This document shows, in pieces, positions 1 through 7,813 of a stretch of 64,000 nt of DNA. Made by a program: the position numbers and the translations under genes. Below the pieces are notes generated by a model. The model was given only the letters and a program-made list of their open reading frames with translations, was not told where the DNA came from and searched no databases. Each line of letters begins with the position of its first letter. Position 1 is the first letter of the stretch. This DNA comes from Actinomycetaceae bacterium (GTDB taxonomy: Bacteria; Actinomycetota; Actinomycetes; Actinomycetales; Actinomycetaceae): positions 16,933 through 80,932 of the forward strand of contig JAAYWS010000125.1 of assembly GCA_012516575.1 (NCBI GenBank), in the 5' to 3' direction.

Positions 1-583
1 AGCCTGCGATAAGTTCGCTAATCGGACGTGCGCGACCGGTGACGCCTGCTTCGCGGCCCGGTGCGGCGTCGTCGTACCACGAATTGTAAATCTGCGAAAA
101 AATCCACTGGGTCCAGCGCACATACGGGGTATCCGTGGTGGCAATAACCCGTCGCTTTTCGTGCGACATGCCCAGCTTGCGAAGCTGACGTGCCATATTG
201 GCAATGTTTTCTTCCGTCGTTACACGAGGATGCTGACCGGTTTGAACCGCGTACTGTTCTGCGGGCAGGCCAAAGGAATCGTAGCCCATCGTGTACAGCA
301 CATTCTTGCCCTGCATACGGTGGTAGCGTGCTAAACAATCCGTCGCAATAAAGCCGAGCGGATGGCCCACGTGCAAACCTTTACCCGAAGGATACGGGAA
401 CATATCAAGTAGGTAGTAAGTCTCGGCCGGAACCGTACCATCATCAGCAAGTGCGCCCGCCGGATTAGGAGCATTAAAGGTTTCTTCTGCATCCCAACGG
501 TCTTGCCATTTTGCTTCAATAGCGTTCGCAAGTTCAGCTGTGTAGCGATGCGCGAAAGTAGCCTCCGGTGCCGGATTCGTCAT
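1..583 (-). CDS. leuS: Leucyl-tRNA synthetase, N-terminal part (runs off window)
   Basis: Class I aminoacyl-tRNA synthetase that charges tRNA-Leu in the cytoplasm. Only the first 194 codons lie in the window; the gene continues past base 1. Translation from the ATG at 583 shows the HIGH-type signature HVGH at residues 71-74 inside the context [15 protein letters not shown], followed by DSFGLPAEQ near residue 103, both typical of LeuS. A strong Shine-Dalgarno (GGAGGAG) sits 4 bases before the ATG, which fixes the start. It is divergent from the HIT gene. Because the reading frame is open to the window edge it is easily missed by ORF finders; I am confident of the family. Confidence 0.95.
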   Translation of the reverse strand, partial: MTNPAPEATFAHRYTAELANAIEAKWQDRWDAEETFNAPNPAGALADDGTVPAETYYLLDMFPYPSGKGLHVGHPLGFIATDCLARYHRMQGKNVLYTMGYDSFGLPAEQYAVQTGQHPRVTTEENIANMARQLRKLGMSHEKRRVIATTDTPYVRWTQWIFSQIYNSWYDDAAPGREAGVTGRARPISELIAG

Positions 584-679
584 GATTCTCCTCCACTTTG
601 TCAGTATTTTTCTATGGTATCGCAGGCTTTGAACCAACTACCGGACCGTCCGATGTGAGACACAAGACGTATCAAGCAT

Positions 680-685
680 TAAAGT
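680..685 (+). promoter_or_regulatory. Candidate -10 box of a leaderless promoter (HIT gene)
   Basis: TAAAGT lies 7 bases before the ATG at 693 and no Shine-Dalgarno is visible. A TANNNT box this close to the start codon is the usual layout of leaderless actinobacterial transcripts. Inferred from spacing only. Confidence 0.5.
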
Positions 686-692
686 TAACCTT

Positions 693-1136
693 ATGGCTAG
701 TGTTTTTACGAAAATCATAAACGGTGAGATTCCTGGACGTTTCGTCTGGGCAGATCAGTCGGTAGTTGTTATGGCAACCATCGAGCCCACCCGCCCTGGG
801 CATGTCATGGTGATTCCCCGAGCGCAGGTCAATAAGTATTCCGACGTCGATCCGGAAGTTTTTGCGCACGCGATGAAAGTGTCCCAGATTATTGGGCGTG
901 CTCAAGAATTAGCTTTTGATGTGCCGCGAGCAATTGTGTCTATCCTCGGGTTCGAGGTGCCACACACCCATATTCATGTGATCCCGGCAGAATCGGAAGA
1001 CGCCGCTAAGTTTAGTAACGCCAAATTAGCTCCTGGCGCTGAATTAGATGAGGCAATGGAAAAGCTCCGTGCGGCCCTGGTCGAAAGCGGCTATGGCGAA
1101 TTTGTTCCGGCACACATGGATAAGCTAGAAAACTAA
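693..1136 (+). CDS. HIT family protein (histidine triad nucleotide hydrolase/transferase)
   Basis: 147-residue HIT protein. The catalytic triad motif His-x-His-x-His-x-x is at residues 91-97 (HTHIHVI), preceded by the usual GFEVP. Members hydrolyse or transfer nucleoside monophosphates from phosphoramidates and related substrates in the cytosol; the exact substrate cannot be read from sequence. The N-terminal part (FTKIINGEIPGRFVW) matches the family consensus for the first helix/strand. No ribosome binding site precedes the ATG, consistent with leaderless expression. The 3' end overlaps the convergent VKOR gene by 12 bases. Length is normal for the family. Confidence 0.9.
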   Translation: MASVFTKIINGEIPGRFVWADQSVVVMATIEPTRPGHVMVIPRAQVNKYSDVDPEVFAHAMKVSQIIGRAQELAFDVPRAIVSILGFEVPHTHIHVIPAESEDAAKFSNAKLAPGAELDEAMEKLRAALVESGYGEFVPAHMDKLEN

Positions 1137-1820
1137 CGCCCACTTATCCCAAAACCAGATAACGGTAAACGCCACCAAGACGACGTAAACCAAAACGATA
1201 ATAATCCAGCGGTTTCGCACCAGTGCCGAACCCGCTTTTTCAGCACCGCTCCCCCATGCACCAGCTTGCATAGTACGAGCCAGTAAGTGCACAAAAAGCG
1301 GAATAGTGGCCAGCCATGTCACCACACAATACGGGCAGAGCGAACCTTCTACTACATAAGACTGATATCCAAACCAGACTATCCACATAATGCCGAGGCT
1401 GGCGCCGAGGGTTGCCAGTTTCCACAGCCAAAAATCGAATCGTCCGCGTGCTAGTAGTACTAAGCCAAGGCCCGTGATACCGGCGAAGAAAGCCAATCCG
1501 AGAACCGAGTTAGAAACTCCGAAAAAGACTTCGTTTTGCCATGCGCCTATCCACGTGCCGCAACCTAACAACGGGTTAATATCGCACAACAAGTGTGCAC
1601 TCGGATCAGATAGCCGTTCTTTTTCGCTCATGATCAGCATGAGCGAGGCGAACATGCCAACCAAACCGGTGATTGTCATAACGAACGCAAGCTCGCGCGG
1701 CGCACCGCCCCGGCGTTGTTCGTCGGTTGGAAGCGCAGCGTAACGTGCGATGCGGCGGTCCAGCTCAGCTTCAGATAGCTGCTCAACTTCAGATAATTCT
1801 TCGGGGCGCTCAGATTCCAT
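1125..1820 (-). CDS. Vitamin K epoxide reductase (VKOR) family membrane protein
   Basis: 231 residues, multi-spanning membrane protein. The VKOR core runs from about residue 45 to 215: the loop cysteine pair is at C79 and C87 (CDINPLLGC) and the active-site CxxC is CPYC at 162-165. In Actinobacteria VKOR reoxidises the extracytoplasmic disulfide oxidase (DsbA-like) using menaquinone, so this enzyme should drive disulfide formation in secreted proteins. No fused thioredoxin domain is present, so the DsbA partner must be elsewhere. A 40-residue acidic cytoplasmic N-terminal tail precedes the first helix. SD GGAGAA lies 8 bases upstream. Notable because several secreted proteins in this window carry paired cysteines. 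Confidence 0.9.
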   Translation of the reverse strand: MESERPEELSEVEQLSEAELDRRIARYAALPTDEQRRGGAPRELAFVMTITGLVGMFASLMLIMSEKERLSDPSAHLLCDINPLLGCGTWIGAWQNEVFFGVSNSVLGLAFFAGITGLGLVLLARGRFDFWLWKLATLGASLGIMWIVWFGYQSYVVEGSLCPYCVVTWLATIPLFVHLLARTMQAGAWGSGAEKAGSALVRNRWIIIVLVYVVLVAFTVIWFWDKWALVF

Positions 1821-1856
1821 GCCGGGTGTTCTCCATCTAATGACTACACTTCAACA

Positions 1857-2612
1857 TTACGCCCTATGCGCAAGGTAATCGTCGATTAGGGTAACTGTTT
1901 CTTTCCAGTCGGCGACCGGAAAAGCGTCTATCCCGAGTCGGAGCACCGGATAATCATTCCCGCCCTCATCAAGGCGATCTCCGACAAAAGCCATATCGGA
2001 AATGGGAATTCCGGTGTGTTCACTCAGTTCGGCAATCCCATATGCTTTATCGACACCCTTTTGTGTCACGTCAATGGACGTTGAACCCCCGGAACGCACT
2101 TCAAGGTGCGGCAAGAGCGGCGCAACTGCGGCACGCAAGGTTTCTTTTTTGGTTCCGTCTGGATCCCACGCTTTCTTTGCCGCTAGCGGGGCTTGCTGAC
2201 CGAGCGCGGAAAACGTAATTTGAGAACCACGATCTTCTAAAATTGGACCCCACGGATCTTCTTCCCACAGCCCCAGCCTGCGAGCTTCTTCTTCCAACAC
2301 CCGCTTCGCTTCAGCCCGCTCGTCGTCGGTAAGGTCACGCACATAAAGCGGTTGCCACTGTCCGTCCCGATGACGCAAATACCGAGTACCGCAGGTGGGC
2401 ATTAAATGGAGCCGCGCCAACTGGTCCGGTGTGGCATCAAGATTATTTAATAATTGAGTGTAGAACTGGTCGGTTTTCCCGCCAGAGATCACACAGACTT
2501 CAGCTACGTCTAATAGTCGGCGTAAAGCTACAGCCATTGGTTCAGGTAGGGCTGATTTAGAAGGCGCTAACGTGTCATCAAGATCAAAAGCAATCAGTGA
2601 ATAAGTTTTCAT
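1857..2612 (-). CDS. HAD-superfamily (IIB, phosphomannomutase-like) phosphatase
   Basis: 251 residues from the ATG at 2612; a TTG codon immediately upstream is less likely. Motif I is DLDDT at residues 10-14, motif II the serine in VISGG near 45, and motif IV GDRLDEGGND near 215, the signature order of HAD-IIB (Cof/PMM-like) enzymes that hydrolyse small phosphorylated metabolites. The cap region between motifs II and III resembles sugar phosphatases/phosphomannomutase-like members, but the substrate is unknown. The SD is weak. Transcribed alone on the minus strand; 36 bases separate it from the VKOR start, in the direction away from transcription of VKOR. Confidence 0.8.
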   Translation of the reverse strand: MKTYSLIAFDLDDTLAPSKSALPEPMAVALRRLLDVAEVCVISGGKTDQFYTQLLNNLDATPDQLARLHLMPTCGTRYLRHRDGQWQPLYVRDLTDDERAEAKRVLEEEARRLGLWEEDPWGPILEDRGSQITFSALGQQAPLAAKKAWDPDGTKKETLRAAVAPLLPHLEVRSGGSTSIDVTQKGVDKAYGIAELSEHTGIPISDMAFVGDRLDEGGNDYPVLRLGIDAFPVADWKETVTLIDDYLAHRA

Positions 2613-2715
2613 CAATAATCTTTTTCTAGGTAAGTAATGTCCGGGCAGACTATACGGTCTCCATAGCAGGCAATAGCATAGCGGACGCGCGTGGAACTAC
2701 AACTGGTGGAACCAC

Positions 2716-2747
2716 AAGGCGGCGCAAGACAAATCTTGCGCCGCCTT
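2716..2747. terminator. Perfect 14-bp hairpin, rho-independent terminator
   Basis: Arms AAGGCGGCGCAAGA / TCTTGCGCCGCCTT with a 4-base loop, placed just 3' of the DUF4282 gene on the minus strand and upstream of the HAD gene. The run of T is short, so it may act weakly. Confidence 0.75.
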
Positions 2748-2790
2748 CGTGATAAATAGTAGAAAACTAGCGGTAGCTATCTACGCGCCT

Positions 2791-3252
2791 TTACTTATCA
2801 CTACCCTGATCGTTTTTCACGAAATACTCAAGGAATACCCGGGTAGCACCGAGCAGAAGCGCGGACATACTCAGAGCGATAACAAAGTCCCACAGCCATG
2901 ACATAAAGCCCATGAATCCGCCCAAGAAATCAGCATCAAGCATGACAATGAGCGACCAGACCGAATCAACGACCCATGCTGCGGCAAGTATGATCGCGAA
3001 AAGCATAATAAGCTTGGCAAGCGGCTGGGTGAATCGCGTATTAAAGTTCATCGAGAATAAGCCAGCGATGCCTGAGGGCTGCTGTGATGCACCCATCGGA
3101 GCTCCATAGCCTTGGTAGCCCTGTGGTGCGCCTTGCGGGGAACCATAACCCTGGTATCCCTGCTGTGATGCCCCTTGTGGAGCTCCATAGCCTTGATAGC
3201 CTTGTGCGCCATCAGACTGATATGCGTTGCTGTCATTTGCTGGTTGCGTCAT
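2791..3252 (-). CDS. DUF4282 membrane protein with GYQGYG repeats
   Basis: 153 residues. The first 60 residues are a low-complexity cytoplasmic or surface tail with three copies of a GYQGYG(A/S)P(Q/M)GA unit, a Gly/Tyr/Gln-rich sequence typical of flexible extensions on actinobacterial membrane proteins. Residues 70-150 carry two hydrophobic helices (about 79-100 and 115-140) and end with LGATRVFLEYFVKN, matching DUF4282. Function is unknown. SD GGAAAG precedes the ATG. A second small membrane protein of similar size at 62608-62982 has a vaguely similar first helix context (FNTRFTQPL versus SNTRFTNAK), suggesting distant kinship. Confidence 0.75.
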   Translation of the reverse strand: MTQPANDSNAYQSDGAQGYQGYGAPQGASQQGYQGYGSPQGAPQGYQGYGAPMGASQQPSGIAGLFSMNFNTRFTQPLAKLIMLFAIILAAAWVVDSVWSLIVMLDADFLGGFMGFMSWLWDFVIALSMSALLLGATRVFLEYFVKNDQGSDK

Positions 3253-3443
3253 AATGCGCTTCCTTTCTCTACGCCGAAGCTCTAATGAGTCCAGCTCGAA
3301 ACCACTTCACACACTCATTCTACAGCAGTTATGCTAGCCCCCAATCCCCCCTCGGCTTTATTTACGGGGAGCAGTCCACCACTGGGAAAAGACACTATAA
3401 ATTCTGTAGATATCAAGCTGTCCATTATAATTTTGAAGGAGCT

Positions 3444-3506
3444 GGTTACCCGCGCTCTAGGTTCGGTTACCCGCGCTTCAGTGTCGGTTATCCGTACTCC
3501 TTGGTC
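3444..3506. repeat. Three direct repeats of 21 bp in the leader of the AI-2E permease gene
   Basis: GGTTACCCGCGCT recurs at 3444 and 3465 and as GGTTATCCGTACT at 3486, an exact 21-bp period, ending 17 bases before the chosen ATG at 3523. 21 bp is two helical turns, so the copies face the same side of the DNA, as expected for a cooperative operator. It could also be a decayed coding repeat (one frame reads GYPxxxx heptads). Confidence 0.6.
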
Positions 3507-3522
3507 AACAATAAGGACTCCC

Positions 3523-4854
3523 ATGACGAATCCATCACCCGCAGAATCAGCGTCAACGAGTGTAAAAACGACGCCGGAACAAGATATGCACGATTCCGCA
3601 CTAAAATCCGAACCGACTATTCCTATGCCGTTGCAAACCGCCGGCGCATGGTCGTGGCGAATCATCGCGATCGTTGTAGTACTAACCGGCATCGCCTGGG
3701 TCGGATTACAGATTTCACAAATCCTTATTTCCCTGTTTATCGCACTCCTTATCGCAGTAGTTATCGAGCCGATGACGTCATGGCTGCGCAAACGAGCACA
3801 TTTCCCCTCGGCCGCAGCTGCCGCTACCGGCGTCCTCGGATTAGTACTTTTCGTTGGACTGCTTATCTGGGGATCCGGCTTGGGAATCGTCGCCGGCTTT
3901 TGGGAGCTATCCGATCAATTCAACGCTGGAATTAATAGCATCGTGGAATGGGTAACTATTAATTTTCCAGATGCTGGTTCCCAGCTTGATGATGCGTGGG
4001 CAACCTTGCAAGCCACCTTGGCGAAAAACACGATGCAAATCTTTGGTGGAGTGGTGACCGTGGGTTCGTCGCTCACTTCTTTCCTCACCGGTTTTGTCAT
4101 CACCTTGTTCTCACTATTTTTCTTCCTCAAAGATGGCCGCCGTCTATGGCAATGGTTCGTGCGCTTGTTCCCTGCTCACAAGCAGACCAAGGCTAATGAA
4201 GCCGGTATCCGCATGTGGATGACCATCGGAAACTACACCCGTACCCAAGCCATTGTGGCGCTAGTTGACGCTATCGGCATCGTTATTATCGCTGTCCTGT
4301 TGAAGACTCCACTGCTATTGGCTTTCCCCATTGGCGTTATTGTTTTCCTCGCGGCCTTCATCCCGATTGTGGGCGCATTCCTTTCCGGATTTATCGCGGT
4401 TATTGTCGTCTTAGTAAATACCCAGTCGTGGGTAATGGCCTTGCTCATGCTGTTCGGTATTGTTCTGGTTCAACAAATTGAAGGCAACCTGCTACAGCCA
4501 GTCCTCCAAGGAAATGCGCTGAATATGCATCCTTTAGCTATCGTGCTCGTCGTGACTGCAGGCGCGGGTGTGGCTGGAATCGTTGGTGCACTATTCATGG
4601 TCCCAATTGTGGCAGCTATTAATGTCGCAGTACTGTATCTGCGTGGTCACGATCTGTACCCGTATCTGGACACCATGGAGGACCGTCCAGGCGGACCGCC
4701 GCGAGAATTCGCAGAATTCCGCGAAGCATACTGGGAGAATTTCAATAAAAACATCGCCCAGCATGAACCGCCGAAGATTGCCCGCGCAAATAAAAAAGCT
4801 AACCGCCGCAATAAGCGTAATGCTCAAGCGAACACCGGCGAGACTGAAGAATAA
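3523..4854 (+). CDS. AI-2E family transporter (TqsA/PerM-like permease)
   Basis: 443 residues from the ATG at 3523, which has the SD AAGGA 6 bases upstream; the frame is open 64 codons further up, but that segment contains the 21-bp repeats and looks non-coding. About eight membrane helices follow an acidic N-terminal tail; the long soluble segment between helices 3 and 4 (around residues 110-190) and the PIVGAF motif in the fifth helix region are characteristic of this family. Members export small molecules (autoinducer-2, possibly Na+/H+ exchange in some), so substrate is not assignable. The tail is Lys/Asn-rich. deoD starts 13 bases after the stop, so they probably share a transcript. Confidence 0.85.
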   Translation: MTNPSPAESASTSVKTTPEQDMHDSALKSEPTIPMPLQTAGAWSWRIIAIVVVLTGIAWVGLQISQILISLFIALLIAVVIEPMTSWLRKRAHFPSAAAAATGVLGLVLFVGLLIWGSGLGIVAGFWELSDQFNAGINSIVEWVTINFPDAGSQLDDAWATLQATLAKNTMQIFGGVVTVGSSLTSFLTGFVITLFSLFFFLKDGRRLWQWFVRLFPAHKQTKANEAGIRMWMTIGNYTRTQAIVALVDAIGIVIIAVLLKTPLLLAFPIGVIVFLAAFIPIVGAFLSGFIAVIVVLVNTQSWVMALLMLFGIVLVQQIEGNLLQPVLQGNALNMHPLAIVLVVTAGAGVAGIVGALFMVPIVAAINVAVLYLRGHDLYPYLDTMEDRPGGPPREFAEFREAYWENFNKNIAQHEPPKIARANKKANRRNKRNAQANTGETEE

Positions 4855-4866
4855 CAGGAGAGATAC

Positions 4867-5574
4867 ATGGCAACCCCACATATCGCTGCTGAACCGGGAG
4901 ATTTCGCGCCTGCCGTGATCATGCCCGGAGACCCGCGACGAGCACAGCGCATGGCTGAACAGCTTATGCCCGATGCCAAACTGGTCTCCGAAGTCCGCGG
5001 CATTATGGCGTTTACAGGTGAAGTAGCTGGTAAACCGCTATCTATTATGGCCTCCGGTATGGGACAGCCCTCCACCGCGATTTACGTTAATGAGCTTTTC
5101 ATGTACTACGGGGTGGAACGAATTATTCGAGTGGGTACTGCTGGTGGCTTATCGACTGATGTAAAAATCGGTGACGTCGTTATTGCCAATGGGGCTCACT
5201 ACGAAGGCGTGATGAACAGTTATCTCACGCCCGAAACACATTTTTCAGCGATTGCCTCCTATGAGCTCGTACGCGCAGCCGCCGATGCTGCCGGTAATGA
5301 TCCAGAGGTTTTTGTGGGCCCGGTTGTCTCCCGAGATCGATTTTATGGAGTCCCTCGGGAAGTCGATGAAGCCCTTGCGGCAGTGGGCACGCTGGGTGTG
5401 GAGATGGAAGCCGGCATTATTTATGGGCTTGCAGCAAAATACGGCAAGCAGGGCCTAGCGATTATGACTATTTCAGATCATCTTTTGGCGCCGGCCACCG
5501 ATATGACGTCCGAGGAACGCGAAAACCAGTTCCAAAAGGCGCTTAAGCTCGCGATTGCTGCCGCACACTGCTAA
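4867..5574 (+). CDS. deoD: Purine-nucleoside phosphorylase, DeoD type
   Basis: 235 residues, the normal length for hexameric DeoD enzymes, which phosphorolyse purine (deoxy)nucleosides to base and (deoxy)ribose-1-phosphate in the cytosol. Phosphate and nucleoside site motifs are visible: MPGDPRRA near residue 19, RVGTAGG near 89, and VEMEAG near 178 (the Glu pair that binds the ribose hydroxyls), then TISDHL with the catalytic Asp near 203. SD CAGGAGA is well placed. It directly follows the AI-2E permease gene; the pairing raises the possibility that the permease handles a nucleoside-related compound, but this is only inference from context. Confidence 0.92.
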   Translation: MATPHIAAEPGDFAPAVIMPGDPRRAQRMAEQLMPDAKLVSEVRGIMAFTGEVAGKPLSIMASGMGQPSTAIYVNELFMYYGVERIIRVGTAGGLSTDVKIGDVVIANGAHYEGVMNSYLTPETHFSAIASYELVRAAADAAGNDPEVFVGPVVSRDRFYGVPREVDEALAAVGTLGVEMEAGIIYGLAAKYGKQGLAIMTISDHLLAPATDMTSEERENQFQKALKLAIAAAHC

Positions 5575-5817
5575 TCGTACTCGCCTACCCACTATCAATA
5601 AGCGGGATGAATAGTTCTAGCGTGCCCGGTTGAAGCGGGCGTGCAAAGTAGCATCCCAATTCATGGCGTAGCCTATCCCGCCCGCAACTGGGATATTTTA
5701 AGAACGCATCGGTAATAATCACTGTCATATAGTTATTATTTATGACGCCTCAGACACTTTTTTGATTCGGCTATAGTTAAGTTGAGTTTTATGGGTTTAG
5801 CGGGCATCCTATTAGTG
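5575..5817 (+). other. Intergenic leader with predicted RNA structure between deoD and the SAM riboswitch
   Basis: No gene is visible. GCGGGAT (5602-5608) is complementary to ATCCCGC (5675-5681), and nested inside is the hairpin GCCCG/CGGGC (5624-5628 with 5636-5640). An alternative partner ATCCC lies at 5653-5657 and GGGAT at 5690-5694, so mutually exclusive folds are possible. It may be a deoD terminator/3' UTR structure, but no T-run follows. The promoter for metNIQ should also lie here. Confidence 0.4.
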
Positions 5818-5898
5818 TTCATCACGAGCAGCTGAGAGACTCGGCTCAACGAAGCTGCAGCAACCCGTTAGACGGGTGCTAAGGCCGAGAACGATGGA
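5818..5898 (+). promoter_or_regulatory. SAM riboswitch (SAM-I/IV-like) controlling metNIQ translation
   Basis: The S-box core is visible: GCAACC at 5860-5865 and GGTGCTAA at 5875-5882. Helices: P1 TTCATC (5818-5823) with GATGGA (5893-5898); GCAGCT (5828-5833) with AGCTGC (5853-5858); ACCCGT (5863-5868) with ACGGGT (5872-5877). The loop sequence CTCGGC (5840-5845) is complementary to GCCGAG (5884-5889), giving a pseudoknot as in SAM-I/IV aptamers. P1 includes the first bases of the SD GGAGG (5896-5900) before the metN ATG (5905), so SAM binding should hide the ribosome site. The downstream methionine importer supports the ligand. The exact SAM subclass is not certain. Confidence 0.85.
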
Positions 5899-5904
5899 GG
5901 ATTT

Positions 5905-6894
5905 ATGATCGAGCTGAAGGACGTCTCGAAGATCTACCCACGTAAAGGGCAAGATCCGGTCGTCGCGCTTGACGATCTTTCATTATCAATTAGTGAAGGC
6001 ACAATTCACGGAATTGTCGGTGAATCTGGTGCTGGAAAATCCACGCTTATTCGGTGTTTAACCGCATTAGAGCAACCCACCGAAGGCCATATTCTGGTCG
6101 ATGGTGAAGATCTAACCCAGCTCCAAGGAAATGCACTGCGTGCTGCCCGGCGACGCATCGGAATGGTTTTTCAGGGAGCAAATCTTTTTGAAGCACGAAC
6201 CGCCTTTGAAAACATTGCCTACCCTTTAAAAGTGGCCAAGATTAGTAAAGCCCAACGCACCGAAAAAGTGCAACGGCTCCTTGATCTTGTCGGGCTGGCA
6301 GACCGCGGCAACTCATATCCTTCGCAGCTCTCAGGTGGACAACGTCAACGCGTCGGGATTGCTCGAGCGTTAGCAGCTGATCCGGCAGTTCTCTTAGCTG
6401 ATGAGCCGACGTCCGCGCTTGATATGGAAACCACCGATTCAATCCTCGATCTTCTCAAAGATGTACGGGACCGCACCGGCGTCACCGTTATTGTTATTAC
6501 CCACGAAATGTCCGTCGTACGCAAAATCTGTGACTCAGCGACGTTGCTTGATCAAGGCAAAATCGTAGAAACCGGAAAGCTCACTGATATTATTACCACC
6601 CCTACCTCAGCACTCGCCCGTAAGCTCATCCCGCTTCCCGAAATTGATCTAGCCACAATCGGCAATCAAGGTGTAGTTGACCTGTACTTCACCTCGCGGC
6701 CTGGTGAGCCCACCGGTTCTCGGGTAATGACCCAAGTTGCCGAGCTCGGCGCGGATATTGCTGCCGGCGTCTTTGAAACCATCGGAGAGATCCAAATCGG
6801 TCGTCTTGCACTGACTGTTGCACCCAATACAGCCACCAACATTAGTGCGACTTTGCGCGACCAAGGCTTGCATGCGGAGGTGCGCGTGGCATGA
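5905..6894 (+). CDS. metN: Methionine ABC transporter ATP-binding protein MetN
   Basis: 329-residue ATPase of the D/L-methionine importer. Walker A GESGAGKST at 39-47, Q-loop near 90, signature LSGGQRQR at 142-149, Walker B VLLADEP at 162-168 and switch His in VIVITHE near 198. The C-terminal part (about 250-325) is the NIL domain, which binds methionine and inhibits the pump (trans-inhibition), confirming MetN rather than a generic ABC ATPase. Its stop overlaps the metI start by 4 bases (ATGA), so translation is coupled. Preceded directly by the SAM riboswitch with SD GGAGG. Confidence 0.95.
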   Translation: MIELKDVSKIYPRKGQDPVVALDDLSLSISEGTIHGIVGESGAGKSTLIRCLTALEQPTEGHILVDGEDLTQLQGNALRAARRRIGMVFQGANLFEARTAFENIAYPLKVAKISKAQRTEKVQRLLDLVGLADRGNSYPSQLSGGQRQRVGIARALAADPAVLLADEPTSALDMETTDSILDLLKDVRDRTGVTVIVITHEMSVVRKICDSATLLDQGKIVETGKLTDIITTPTSALARKLIPLPEIDLATIGNQGVVDLYFTSRPGEPTGSRVMTQVAELGADIAAGVFETIGEIQIGRLALTVAPNTATNISATLRDQGLHAEVRVA

Positions 6895-7646
6895 TTGGCT
6901 TTTTCACTGCTTTTGACGTGCTGAGTATGGACGTTGCACATATCGCCAGTGCGTTACCCATGGCCGATGACCAAACGTGGTTTAACCGTCCAGTGATTCA
7001 GCAAGACTTACTCAAGGCGACCATCGACACGCTCTACATGGTTTTTGCCTCCACCTTGGCAACCGTGGTTTTCGGCGTACCGCTCGGGGTTATCCTTGCT
7101 GAAACTCGCAAGGGCGGGATCGCGCAAAACCGCATGGTTAATCGGGTTCTTGGTCTATTGGTTAATACCGGCAGGGCCATTCCTTTTATTATTTTGGCAG
7201 TAATCGTGCTGTATGCGATCCGCGCTATTGACGTGTCATGGCTTTCAGCTATCGGCTGGAAGGCATTCGCAATTGCCCTCACGGTTTCTGCCGTGCCGTA
7301 TTTTGCACGGATGGTCGAGTCGAACGTTTTGGCAGTATCGCCGGGCAAGGTTGAGGCCGCCCAAATGGCAGGGGCGTCCAATGTAGCGATTATGGCCGGG
7401 GTGCTCGTACGCGAAGCTCTGCCCTCTATCGTCCAGTCGATCACGATTTTAACCATTACGATTATTGGCTATGCTGCTATGGGCGGTTCGCTGGGAGCTG
7501 GTGGCCTCGGTGCCCTAGCTATTAACCATGGGTACCAGCGTAATAACTTCGACGTCGTCGTTATTACCACTGTAGTTATCCTTATTATGGTGTTCATTAT
7601 CCAGTGGATTGGCGATATGCTCAGCCGGTTGGTAGATCACCGCTAA
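6891..7646 (+). CDS. metI: Methionine ABC transporter permease MetI
   Basis: 251 residues with five to six membrane helices. The ABC permease EAA-like loop is visible as VEAAQMAGASNVAIMAGVLVREALP around residue 155-180 (read in two parts: VEAAQMAGAS and VLVREALP), where MetN docks. The N-terminal 40 residues, ending in TWFNRPVIQQDLLKATIDTLYMV, are a little longer than in E. coli MetI (217 residues). It overlaps metN by 4 bases and is followed 167 bases later by metQ. Function: transmembrane channel for methionine uptake. Confidence 0.93.
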   Translation: MIGFFTAFDVLSMDVAHIASALPMADDQTWFNRPVIQQDLLKATIDTLYMVFASTLATVVFGVPLGVILAETRKGGIAQNRMVNRVLGLLVNTGRAIPFIILAVIVLYAIRAIDVSWLSAIGWKAFAIALTVSAVPYFARMVESNVLAVSPGKVEAAQMAGASNVAIMAGVLVREALPSIVQSITILTITIIGYAAMGGSLGAGGLGALAINHGYQRNNFDVVVITTVVILIMVFIIQWIGDMLSRLVDHR

Positions 7647-7668
7647 GGCGCTACTAACCGGGAAACAC

Positions 7669-7797
7669 AGGTCTTAGCACCTCTTTTCACCACTGTGTGG
7701 GCACGAATGTGGTGACGCTTCCGCCCAACACATGAACCAAATTCTCAAATCATATATTTTCGTGGCATACTTCCCATAAACATGTGCCCTAAGACCT
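7669..7797 (+). other. metI-metQ spacer with long-range complementary arms
   Basis: AGGTCTTAGCAC (7669-7680) is complementary to GTGC-CC-TAAGACCT at 7784-7797 apart from a 2-base bulge, closing a loop around a smaller hairpin TCACCAC/GTGGTGA (7687-7693 with 7709-7715). The distal arm ends 6 bases before the metQ SD (AAAGGAA). It could separate or tune metQ expression relative to metNI, since binding proteins are needed in excess. Seen as sequence complementarity only. Confidence 0.4.
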
Positions 7798-7813
7798 ATC
7801 GAAAAGGAATGAA

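Noticed and set aside
3285..3935. 216-aa ORF on plus strand overlapping the AI-2E gene start
   Set aside because: Out of frame with the clear permease gene and made of GYPxxxx from the 21-bp repeats; no family features.
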